A stretch of 10,508 bases of DNA from Xanthobacteraceae bacterium (GTDB lineage Bacteria; Pseudomonadota; Alphaproteobacteria; Rhizobiales; Xanthobacteraceae). Each line of letters begins with the position of its first letter. The stretch's first letter is position 1. The notes under the pieces were generated by a model. The model saw nothing but the letters and a program-made list of their open reading frames with translations, made no database searches and was not told the origin of the DNA. The translations under genes and the position numbers were made by a program. Positions 1-6,126 of the stretch are shown one piece after another. The stretch lies in contig JAICQA010000061.1 in the NCBI GenBank assembly GCA_025929595.1, positions 1 to 10,508 of the forward strand. Direction: 5' to 3'.

Positions 1-1458
1 CATCAGGTACGCCGCGACGATCATGCCGAGCATGCCGAACAGGATGCAGACTCCGACGCCGATCAGAAGAACGAGCGCGACATTGTCGCCGCCGATGCGT
101 ACGAGCTCCGACGCGATGATCGGCGCCACCCCCGTGCCCATGAGACCGCCGAGGATAAAGCTCGTCGGCAGCAACAGGCCCATGGTTTGGCTCAGCAGCT
201 TGCTGCATTCGAGCAGGATCTCGGGGATCTTTTTCGGACTGAGCCACATGCTGCGCTTCACGAAGGTGAGCGCGATCAGAAGCGCCGAGGCGTAGAACGG
301 CGTCAGCCGCTCCAGGCGCAGAACGACGAGGCCATAGATGAGGAAGAAGAGGACGGCAAGAAACGGCCATCCGTCCCGCAGCGCTTCCTTGACCGTCGGC
401 AGTTCGGAACGCGGCAGACCCTTGAAGCCGTGGCGCGCCGCGTAGCTGTCGACGTGGCAATAAAGGCCGAAATAGTAGAGGACGCTTGGGATGGCGGCGG
501 CAACGACGATCACCGCATATTCCGTGCTGGTGAAGTCGGCCATGATGAAGGCGACTGCACCCATCACAGGCGGCATCAGCATGCCGCCTGTGGAAGCGCA
601 GGCTTCCAGCGCGCCGGCGTAATAGCCCGGGAAGCCGGCGCGGCGCATGCTCGGTATCGTCACGGCGCCGGTGCCGACGACATTGGCAAAGATGCTGCCG
701 CTCAGGCTGCCGAAGAACCCGCTCGACAGCACCGCGACCTTGGCAGGGCCGCCGCGCGCCGTGCCCATCAGCGCCATGGCAAGCTTCAGGAAGAAATCGG
801 CGGCGCCCGTCGCCACCAGCAGTGCCGCCAGAATGAGGAACCCGATCAGGGTCTCGCCGACCACGCGCGTGACGACGCCGAGCAGCGCGTCGTTCGAATA
901 GACATTGTAGGCGATGGTGCGCGACAGCGAGGTCGGCGGCCCCCACAGAATGCCCGGCATATATTCGGCGAGCACCGGATAGAGCGCGAAGAACAGAACG
1001 ATGACCAGGAAGATCAGTCCGCCGAGCCGGCGCGCTGCTTCCATCACCAGGATGAACACAAGCGTGGCGACGGCGAGTTGCCACTCGTTGGCGGGAATCC
1101 AGGTCGAGAATGCGAGGTCGTCGCCCTTCGTCACCAGAAAGAGCATGACGCCGAGCGTAAGCACGGCCGGGATATAGCTGAGCCAACCGGCTTCCTTCTC
1201 GCCCTTGTGCGCCGGCGTCAGGAGGAAGGCGACGGGCAGGAACATCGCCATCAGGATGAAATAGTAGGTGATGTCGAGGATCGGATAGAGCGTGAAGATA
1301 TAGGCGATCGACGTGCCGAGGCCGAAGGCCGAGGACGCATAGATATAAAGCTGGAGCAGCCACGGCAGCTTGCGGAATCTCTCCAGCGTTTTGTCGGAGA
1401 ATGCCTCCGGCACCTTGGCCTGGATGTCCTCGCCTACCTTGTCCTCGACATTCGACAT
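1..1458 (-). CDS. TRAP transporter fused permease (TAXI-associated), C-terminus cut by window edge
   Basis: This is the integral membrane part of a tripartite TRAP importer, which uses an ion gradient to take up a small organic acid-like solute delivered by a periplasmic binding protein. Translation from ATG 1458 gives 486 residues with no stop before the window edge. The N-terminal third (about residues 30-160) holds several hydrophobic segments, corresponding to the small DctQ-like part. The DctM-like part follows, with the typical family stretch around residues 234-310: ARGGPAK, then SGFFGSLSGSIFANVVGTGA, then GGMLMPPVMGAVAFIMADF. Further membrane segments lie near 366-382, 388-402, 425-440 and 461-485. 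The start is supported by a GAGGA ribosome binding site about 7 bases upstream. The fused form is the type usually paired with TAXI binding proteins, and one is encoded just upstream. Family assignment is secure; the substrate is unknown. Confidence 0.93.
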   Translation of the reverse strand, partial: MSNVEDKVGEDIQAKVPEAFSDKTLERFRKLPWLLQLYIYASSAFGLGTSIAYIFTLYPILDITYYFILMAMFLPVAFLLTPAHKGEKEAGWLSYIPAVLTLGVMLFLVTKGDDLAFSTWIPANEWQLAVATLVFILVMEAARRLGGLIFLVIVLFFALYPVLAEYMPGILWGPPTSLSRTIAYNVYSNDALLGVVTRVVGETLIGFLILAALLVATGAADFFLKLAMALMGTARGGPAKVAVLSSGFFGSLSGSIFANVVGTGAVTIPSMRRAGFPGYYAGALEACASTGGMLMPPVMGAVAFIMADFTSTEYAVIVVAAAIPSVLYYFGLYCHVDSYAARHGFKGLPRSELPTVKEALRDGWPFLAVLFFLIYGLVVLRLERLTPFYASALLIALTFVKRSMWLSPKKIPEILLECSKLLSQTMGLLLPTSFILGGLMGTGVAPIIASELVRIGGDNVALVLLIGVGVCILFGMLGMIVAAYLM

Positions 1459-1507
1459 CGATGTGTCCTCGAATAACGGCGTGCGGCGCACCCGTTCTGT
1501 TTCAGAT

Positions 1508-1572
1508 GGCCGGCGCATCCGGCCGGCGGCACGCAGATTGCGGCGACCGGGTGCGCGGCGCTGCGCACCCGG
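1508..1572 (-). other. Two adjacent hairpins between TRAP binding-protein and permease genes
   Basis: The 128-base gap between the two TRAP genes holds two inverted repeats. One has perfect 10-base arms (CCGGGTGCGC at 1547-1556 and GCGCACCCGG at 1563-1572) around a 6-base loop. The other pairs GGCCGG (1508-1513) with CCGGCC (1519-1524) across 5 bases. No T-run follows on the minus strand, so this is not a standard intrinsic terminator. In transporter operons such GC-rich hairpins often stabilise the upstream binding-protein mRNA or reduce read-through into the permease, so that more binding protein than permease is made. That role is inferred from position. Confidence 0.55.
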
Positions 1573-1586
1573 GCCCGCGCGTTGGC

Positions 1587-2807
1587 TCAGTCGAGCGCCA
1601 GGACTTCAAGCCCGAACGGTTTTTCGTGCCCGTTCTTCTTGCGGACCTCTTCCCACAGCGCCAGCCATTGCTTGTTGCCGGGCACCGTCGAGAAGCCCTT
1701 GTCGGTGGCGGTTTCGAGCGCCTCCTTGTAGAGCGCGACGCGCTTGGTCGCGAGCTCAACCAGCTTGTCCTGCCGGCCCTGATAGGCCGGCTTCCAGAGC
1801 TTCTTCTCTTTGAGATATCGAATCGTCCCCTCATGCAGCGGCGTAAGCGCGCCGGCATCGAGATAGGCGATGAGATTGTCGATGCTCATCATGTGCGCGT
1901 GGTTGAACTTCTTTTTGAACTTGTCGTGGTTCACGTCCATCCATTTCGCGAGCTGATAGACAAACTCCGGGTCGTCCTTGGCCAGCACGTGATTGGCCTG
2001 GTAGGCGTGATCCATGCGGAGCCCGATCGCCGACTTCACCCCGGCGGCCGTCTTTTGCGGGATGTAGCCCGGCTGAATCGCGCGGTACTTGTCATACGCC
2101 GCCGGATTCTTCTCGCGCTCCGGCAGTTCGAGCCAGCGGATGCCGTTCGGCGCCGCTTCAGCCTGATAGCTCGGTCCCGAGATCGGCGAGGTGAAGGTCA
2201 CGTCGGCGCGGCCTTCGACCACCACATTGGTGTTGGCGCCGTAGCTGCCGATCTCGACCAGCTCCACGTCGTCGCGCGTCAGGCCGCGATAGGCCAGCAT
2301 CGCGTCCATGCCGGCGAGGATGAAGGACGAGCCCTTGTAAAACGCGACCCGCGTCCCCTTCTTGATGTCCTCGATCGTTTTGATGCTGGAGTCGCCGCGC
2401 ACCATGTAACCCCAGGCCGTGACCAGGTTCATGTTGATCATGCGCGTGTCGGATGGACCGGCGATGCGCGACGCGTAGCCTTCGACCGCATCGAGCTGGT
2501 CGAAATAATCCGACGGCTGATAGAGCGACAACCGCCCCTCGCCGCTGTTCAACCACTCGGTGCGCGCATAACCGTTCGGCGCCGGCAACACGCGCGCGCG
2601 CGAGCCGGTCATGTTGCTGAACTCGGCGGTCCAGGCGACGGCAAGCGAATGATTCGCGGTGCCAACCGACGGCGTGATGACGTTGAAATATTTCGGCCAG
2701 GCAAATTTGTCCTGCGCGGCCGACGGATGCGTACCGACGGCGAGCGAGGCGCCGGCCAATATCACCGCGCCGGCCAACAGACCGGCGCTCAAACGGTTAC
2801 GAAACAT
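1587..2807 (-). CDS. TAXI family TRAP transporter solute-binding protein
   Basis: A periplasmic receptor that captures the solute and hands it to the TRAP permease encoded next in the operon. The 406-residue product begins with a typical Sec signal peptide: basic MFRNR, a hydrophobic core to about residue 25, and a likely cleavage after PSAA near residue 31. The mature part has the TAXI layout: an N-terminal strand with VITPSVGTANHSLA, a KTIEDIKKGTRVAF segment like the usual 'dlkGkrVavG' element near residues 126-140, then ELVEIGSYGANTNVVVEGRADVTF, and a helical C-terminus. At about 400 residues it is longer than the roughly 320 typical of TAXI proteins, with extra C-terminal helices. The start is supported by GGGAGGAG about 5 bases upstream. 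It is first in a minus-strand operon. A hydroxylated aromatic or dicarboxylic acid ligand is possible but unproven. Confidence 0.9.
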   Translation of the reverse strand: MFRNRLSAGLLAGAVILAGASLAVGTHPSAAQDKFAWPKYFNVITPSVGTANHSLAVAWTAEFSNMTGSRARVLPAPNGYARTEWLNSGEGRLSLYQPSDYFDQLDAVEGYASRIAGPSDTRMINMNLVTAWGYMVRGDSSIKTIEDIKKGTRVAFYKGSSFILAGMDAMLAYRGLTRDDVELVEIGSYGANTNVVVEGRADVTFTSPISGPSYQAEAAPNGIRWLELPEREKNPAAYDKYRAIQPGYIPQKTAAGVKSAIGLRMDHAYQANHVLAKDDPEFVYQLAKWMDVNHDKFKKKFNHAHMMSIDNLIAYLDAGALTPLHEGTIRYLKEKKLWKPAYQGRQDKLVELATKRVALYKEALETATDKGFSTVPGNKQWLALWEEVRKKNGHEKPFGLEVLALD

Positions 2808-3213
2808 CTTGCACTCCTCCCATGTCGCCGATGAACTTTTCTTTTTACGCCCGCGCGTGGCGGTGAACGCAATGAATGATTATTGGGCTGCCCGCACGCG
2901 AGCTGGCCGATCCTTGATTGCTTTAGCGCATAACAAAACTAACCGATGCGTCGCGCAGCAGCCAGCAACTTTGACGTCGCAAATTGCGAACGGTGCACTT
3001 CCAAACGAGAAACAGAGCAAATGTCGACCATACGCAGCAATGCACGGTAACGACCGCCCCTTGAACACGATCGGTTTCGCGCAGCGAGTTTCTTTGTGTG
3101 CGGCGCGGCGAAAAAGGACGCAATGATTGTCAAGCTGTCGCGCGCGCGAGTCTCAATCGCGAGAGTCGCGACCATCGAAGTTCCGGACAGGAAGTCGACG
3201 CGAGCGGCAAAGA
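2808..3213. other. Intergenic stretch upstream of the TRAP operon, no convincing gene
   Basis: About 400 bases separate the TRAP binding-protein start from the tRNA-Ser 3' end. The short frames here lack ribosome binding sites, GC-rich third positions and recognisable motifs, so I call no gene. The stretch is visibly richer in A and T than its neighbours. It must contain the minus-strand promoter of the TRAP operon, but I see no clear -35/-10 pair. It has a perfect 13-base odd palindrome, TCGCAA-A-TTGCGA, at 2977-2989, and a complex GC-rich inverted repeat at 3137-3172 (GTCGCG paired with CGCGAC) that lies downstream of the tRNA. A T-run on the minus strand near 3112 is about 25 bases past that repeat, too far to make it a normal terminator. 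Confidence 0.5.
2977..2989. promoter_or_regulatory. Short palindrome, possible operator upstream of TRAP operon
   Basis: TCGCAAATTGCGA is a perfect inverted repeat centred on 2983, about 170 bases upstream of the TRAP binding-protein start. Its size and AT-rich core would suit a dimeric repressor. A palindrome this short can occur by chance, so the call is weak. Confidence 0.2.
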
Positions 3214-3303
3214 TGGCGGAGAGGGTGGGATTCGAACCCACGATACGGTTGCCCGTATGCCGCATTTCGAGTGCGGTGCTTTCAACCGCTCAGCCACCTC
3301 TCC
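3214..3303 (-). tRNA. tRNA-Ser (anticodon CGA), CCA encoded
   Basis: The minus strand folds into a complete class II tRNA. The 7-base acceptor stem GGAGAGG/CCTCTCC is perfect. The D-arm region reads GCTGAGCGGTTGAAAGC. The anticodon stem CCGCA/TGCGG encloses the loop CTCGAAA, giving anticodon CGA, which reads UCG serine codons. The long variable arm ATACGG-GCAA-CCGTAT and the G discriminator base are both typical of serine tRNAs. The T arm is GTGGG-TTCGAAT-CCCAC. CCA is encoded at the 3' end (positions 3216-3214). No duplicate of its 3' end is visible in this window, so there is no sign of use as an integration site here. Confidence 0.97.
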
Positions 3304-3324
3304 GTGCTTGCTGCGGTCGAACGG

Positions 3325-3353
3325 AACTTATCCAAGCCTTCGCACGTGCACAA
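3325..3353 (-). promoter_or_regulatory. Candidate promoter of tRNA-Ser
   Basis: On the minus strand TTGTGC (3353-3348) and TAAGTT (3330-3325) are spaced by 17 bases, resembling a housekeeping -35/-10 pair. A start about 7 bases downstream would leave a leader of roughly 15 bases before the tRNA 5' end at 3303. Both boxes are imperfect matches, so the call rests largely on position. Confidence 0.4.
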
Positions 3354-3499
3354 GCTGCCGGCAGCAGATAGCGCCGGCCCGGCATGTTCGCAATGCGGGC
3401 ACGCGCGCGCATGCCAGTTCTTCGCGCCGCTGGGTAGCCGAACGCGCGAAAATTTGGTCCCTTATGCATTCGCACAATAAGCAGACCGGGGAGAACGCC

Positions 3500-4375
3500 A
3501 TGAAGATCACACCCCTTCACACCGATCCCAGGTTCGCCGCCGAGATCGCCGGCGTCGATACCAAAGTTCCTCTCACTCCTGAGCAGGTCGCCGCGATCGA
3601 CGCGGCGATGGACCAGCATGGAATGCTTGTGTTCCGCGATCAACCGATGGACCAGGAGCAGCAGGTCGCCTGGAGCCGCCAGTTCGGGCCCCTCACCGAA
3701 GGCTTCAAGAAGGTCACCGGCAAGAACCCGCGCATGAAAGACGAGCTCGCCGACATCTCCAATCTCGGCGCCGACGGCAAGGTAGTCAGCCGCGACAACA
3801 AGCGGATCGTGAACAATCTCGCCAACCAGCTCTGGCACGCCGACAGCTCGTTCCAGAAGCCGCGCGCGAAATACTCGATGCTGTCCTGTGTTCACCCGTC
3901 GTCATGGGGCGGCGAGACGGAATACACCGACTTGCGTGCTGCGTATGACGCCTTGCCTGAACGCACGAAGAAGGCCATCGACGGGCTCGTGGCCGAGCAC
4001 TGGGCGCTGCATTCGCGCATCCTGCTGGGCGACGACCAGTACACGGAGGAGCAGCGCGCAGCCATGCCGCCGGTGCAATGGCCGATCGTTCAGACGCACT
4101 CGGGCTCCAAGCGCAAGCATCTCTATATCGGCGTTCACGCCGACAAGATCGTCGGCATGACGGTGCCCGAGGGCCGCATGATCCTGATGGACCTGCTCGA
4201 GCACGCCACCCAGCCGAAATTCATCTACCGCCATGAATGGCGCGTCGGCGATCTGGTGATCTGGGACAATCGCTGCACGCTGCATCGCGGGCGGCACTAC
4301 GATCTGGGCGAGCGACGCGAGCTTCGGCGCAGCACCACGGTCGACACGGAATCCGCGCAGGATATGGCGGCCTGA
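3500..4375 (+). CDS. TauD/TfdA family 2-oxoglutarate- and Fe(II)-dependent dioxygenase
   Basis: A cytoplasmic non-haem iron oxygenase that couples oxidative decarboxylation of 2-oxoglutarate to hydroxylation of a substrate, often leading to cleavage of a sulfonate or ether. The 291-residue product shows the iron triad: H113 and D115 in LWHADSSF and distal H262 in CTLHRG. An arginine-rich segment (RRELRRSTT, about 272-280) follows at the distance expected for the residue that grips 2-oxoglutarate. WGGETEYTDLRAAYDAL (136-152) is a typical TauD/TfdA element. The start at 3500 is preceded by GGGGAG; an in-frame extension to 3098 exists but crosses the tRNA gene and is not credible. The gene stands alone and converges with the Rieske/amidohydrolase block. 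Family members act on taurine, alkylsulfonates, alkylsulfates or phenoxyacetates; which applies is not readable here. Confidence 0.92.
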   Translation: MKITPLHTDPRFAAEIAGVDTKVPLTPEQVAAIDAAMDQHGMLVFRDQPMDQEQQVAWSRQFGPLTEGFKKVTGKNPRMKDELADISNLGADGKVVSRDNKRIVNNLANQLWHADSSFQKPRAKYSMLSCVHPSSWGGETEYTDLRAAYDALPERTKKAIDGLVAEHWALHSRILLGDDQYTEEQRAAMPPVQWPIVQTHSGSKRKHLYIGVHADKIVGMTVPEGRMILMDLLEHATQPKFIYRHEWRVGDLVIWDNRCTLHRGRHYDLGERRELRRSTTVDTESAQDMAA

Positions 4376-4393
4376 TGTTGCGAGATGAGAAAA

Positions 4394-4448
4394 TGACCTC
4401 GCCCTGAGGAGCCTTCGCGACGCGAAGGCGTCTCGAAGGGTGAGGTCA
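4394..4448. repeat. REP-like long palindrome between convergent genes, possible bidirectional terminator
   Basis: Outer arms TGACCTCGCCCT (4394-4405) and AGGGTGAGGTCA (4437-4448) pair at all 12 positions with one G-T wobble. Inner arms GCCTTCGC (4411-4418) and GCGAAGGC (4422-4429) pair perfectly around a 3-base loop, and GAG/CTC pairs between the two blocks. The element starts 18 bases after the dioxygenase stop and ends 4 bases beyond the Rieske stop, so it fills the space between two convergent genes. It lacks T-runs, so termination or 3'-end mRNA protection is inferred. Palindromes with the CCCTGAGGA...TCTCGAAGGGTGAGG layout are, from memory, dispersed in Bradyrhizobium-type genomes; only one copy occurs in this window. 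Confidence 0.65.
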
Positions 4449-4452
4449 CGCG

Positions 4453-4863
4453 TCAAATCTCAATGACGATGTAATTTTCTTCCACCTTCACCGCGAAGGT
4501 CTCGGCCACATAGGGGCCCTTCTGAAGCTCCGCCCCCTTCTCGACGCTCGTCTTGTAGGCGCGCGTGCGCACCTTCGGGTCGAACCAGGATTGGCCGGTG
4601 CGGATGTCGAATTCCCAGCCGTGCCACGGACAGCGCAGGAACTCCCCCTTGCGATCGAGCTTGTAGTGACCCGGTTCGTCTGAATCGGCAAAGCCGACGA
4701 TGAAGCCGCGGCACAACTCCGCCCCCGCATGCGGGCAGCGGTTCAGGAGCGCGTAATATTCGCCCTCGACATTGAAGATGCCGATGTTGCGGCCTTCGAT
4801 CGTGACGAGTTTTCGTTCGCCCTCGGCGATCTCACCGACGGCGGCCACCACATGACGCGCCAT
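4453..4863 (-). CDS. Small Rieske [2Fe-2S] protein with extended inter-motif segment
   Basis: A 136-residue soluble single-domain Rieske protein, probably an electron-transfer ferredoxin. Cluster ligands are visible as CPH (C43, H45) and CPWH (C78, H81). It lacks the mononuclear iron domain of ring-hydroxylating oxygenase alpha subunits, so it cannot be an oxygenase by itself. The gap between H45 and C78 is 32 residues, whereas the family usually has about 15-18. The extra segment contains GFADSDEPGHYKLDRKGEF. The sequence after CPWH (HGWEFDIRTGQSWFDP) is standard. The start codon lies one base after the stop of amidohydrolase A (TAA-A-ATG), which implies translational coupling and a shared function. 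No reductase or oxygenase partner is encoded in the window, so its redox partner is unknown. Confidence 0.92.
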   Translation of the reverse strand: MARHVVAAVGEIAEGERKLVTIEGRNIGIFNVEGEYYALLNRCPHAGAELCRGFIVGFADSDEPGHYKLDRKGEFLRCPWHGWEFDIRTGQSWFDPKVRTRAYKTSVEKGAELQKGPYVAETFAVKVEENYIVIEI

Positions 4864-4864
4864 T

Positions 4865-5977
4865 TTACTGCAACCCGTAGAGCGCCTTGGCGTTGCCGCT
4901 CATGATCTTCTGCTTCTCGGCGACGGAAAGGCCCGCACTATTCAGTGCGTAGCGCGGATCGTCGAAATCCCAGTGCGGATAGTCGGTCGAGAACATCAGC
5001 CGGTCGACGCCGACCCAGTCGATGATCTGCCGCAGGTCGCCCTGCTTCTCCGGCTCCTCGATCGGCTGCGTCGTGAAGCGGATGTGCTGCTTGGAATATT
5101 CCGACGGCGCGCGCTTGAGGTGCGGCACCTCCGCCTTGAAATTCTTCCAGTGCTTGTCCATCCGCCAATTGAGCGCTGGCTCCCACGCGAAGCCGCCCTC
5201 GATCAGCACCATCTGCAGGTCGGGGAATGCTTCGAACACGCCTTCGATGACGAGCGAAGTGATGAGGCCCTGCATGGTCTGCACGTTCGAGGTGTGTTCT
5301 TCGATGTAGTAGGAGCCCATGCCGCTGCCGGTCGACGGATGGCCGCCCATGCCGCCGAGATGCAGGCCGACGGGCAGCTTGTTCGCGACTGCCGCCTCAT
5401 AGATCGGCCAATAGCGGCGCTTGCCGAGCGGCTCCACCGCGCGCGGCGGTATCAGCACCTGCACGAAGCGCTTGTCCTTCGCCCGCTTGTTGATTTCGGC
5501 GACGGCCGCCGCCGTGTCTTCCTGCGTCGCGGTGATCGAGGCGCGGATGCGGTTGTCGAACTCGCAGTATTTCGAAATCTGCCAATCGTTCACCGCCGAG
5601 CAGAGCGCCGCGCCATATTCAAGATTGCGCTGATGCGACCCGCTGCGTCCGAGCGGAATGAGAATGCCGTATTCGACGCCGTTCGCATCGAGGTGATGCC
5701 GTTTCATGAACGCCGGATCGGAGCCCGGCGTCGAGCCGTCGTCGGGCCACGCATCGACGCGCGCCACGTCAGGCGTCATGCGCGGATGCGCCAGTCCGTC
5801 CGATAGGCCCTGCCGCACGTGACTCCCGAAAGTTTTCAGGTGCTCCTGCCAGCGCTTCGCCATGAACGGGAAGAGCTCGTCCACGACCTTCGGCGCCGGA
5901 TGAATGTCGCAATCGACGATGGAGAGACCCTGCTCGGCAGGGGTCTGCTGCTTGGGAAGCGGGACGGTGACGTTCAT
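4865..5977 (-). CDS. Amidohydrolase-2 family metal-dependent hydrolase/decarboxylase (paralogue A)
   Basis: A predicted cytoplasmic TIM-barrel metalloenzyme of the group that includes ACMSD, gamma-resorcylate decarboxylase and related hydrolases. In its 370 residues the expected metal-site positions are D24 and H26 (VDCDIH, in place of the usual HxH), H206 (LPVGLHLGG) and D332 (FSTDYPHWD). Where ACMSD-like enzymes have a catalytic histidine (SHGG), this protein has E260 in IEGGFAW. KRFVQVLIPP (170-179) and YWPIYEAAV (189-197) are shared with paralogue B. GAGGAG sits 8 bases before the ATG, immediately downstream of a very long hairpin. The product is coupled to the Rieske gene. The reaction could be C-C or C-N bond hydrolysis or decarboxylation; substrate not identifiable. 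Confidence 0.9.
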   Translation of the reverse strand: MNVTVPLPKQQTPAEQGLSIVDCDIHPAPKVVDELFPFMAKRWQEHLKTFGSHVRQGLSDGLAHPRMTPDVARVDAWPDDGSTPGSDPAFMKRHHLDANGVEYGILIPLGRSGSHQRNLEYGAALCSAVNDWQISKYCEFDNRIRASITATQEDTAAAVAEINKRAKDKRFVQVLIPPRAVEPLGKRRYWPIYEAAVANKLPVGLHLGGMGGHPSTGSGMGSYYIEEHTSNVQTMQGLITSLVIEGVFEAFPDLQMVLIEGGFAWEPALNWRMDKHWKNFKAEVPHLKRAPSEYSKQHIRFTTQPIEEPEKQGDLRQIIDWVGVDRLMFSTDYPHWDFDDPRYALNSAGLSVAEKQKIMSGNAKALYGLQ

Positions 5978-5995
5978 GGCCGAATCTCCTCAGCG

Positions 5996-6050
5996 TGCGA
6001 TCGTTCCGAAATGAAAGCGCTCACGCTTTCATTTAGGAACGTGAATCGCA
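5996..6050 (-). other. Very long hairpin abutting the ribosome binding site of amidohydrolase A
   Basis: Arms at 6002-6019 and 6024-6041 pair at 17 of 18 positions around the 4-base loop CTCA. Beyond them TGCGAT (5996-6001) pairs with ATCGCA (6045-6050) after a 3-base bulge, so about 23 base pairs form in 55 nucleotides. On the minus strand the structure ends only 4 bases before the GAGGAG ribosome binding site (5991-5986) of amidohydrolase A. It could be a 5'-stabilising mRNA hairpin after processing, a translational switch, or a DNA operator for a palindrome-binding regulator. No T-run follows, so a simple terminator is unlikely. Confidence 0.7.
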
Positions 6051-6066
6051 CCCTAACTTTTTTAAC

Positions 6067-6126
6067 CGGGTCGAATTTACGATCCATGAGGCTGCGATCC
6101 CATTTCACATGGATCGATTCGACCCG
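6067..6126 (-). other. Second long inverted repeat, overlapping the stop codon of amidohydrolase B
   Basis: CGGGTCGAAT (6067-6076) and CGATCCATG (6080-6088) pair perfectly with the single block at 6108-6126, leaving a 3-base bulge (TTA at 6077-6079) and a 19-base loop. The bulge is the stop codon of amidohydrolase B read on the minus strand. The repeat therefore encodes the last residues of that protein. It lies 16 bases from the hairpin at 5996-6050 and has a similar build, with a 3-base bulge in one arm. Confidence 0.65.

Noticed and set aside
187..1476. Plus-strand frame of 429 codons at the left edge
   Set aside because: It is antisense to the TRAP permease, whose conserved membrane motifs are unmistakable, and is highly charged low-complexity sequence.
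1401..2834. Long plus-strand frame of 477 codons opposite the TRAP genes
   Set aside because: It is antisense to the clear TAXI binding-protein gene, has an Arg/His/Val-rich composition typical of GC-rich shadow frames, and shows no domain.
2920..2931. 12-base word GCTTTAGCGCAT, repeated in inverse orientation at 7336-7347
   Set aside because: A shared 12-mer is expected by chance in a window this size, and the second copy lies at the end of amidohydrolase C with no further similarity around it.
3137..3172. GC-rich inverted repeat downstream of tRNA-Ser as a terminator
   Set aside because: The pairing is interrupted and the only T-run on the minus strand lies about 25 bases further on, too far for an intrinsic terminator.
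3454..3482. Possible TTGGTC-17-ATAAGC promoter for the dioxygenase gene
   Set aside because: The transcript start would fall inside the ribosome binding site, and both boxes are weak matches.
3098..3499. N-terminal extension of the TauD-like dioxygenase
   Set aside because: It would read through the tRNA-Ser gene. The ATG at 3500 has a good ribosome binding site and gives the normal family length.
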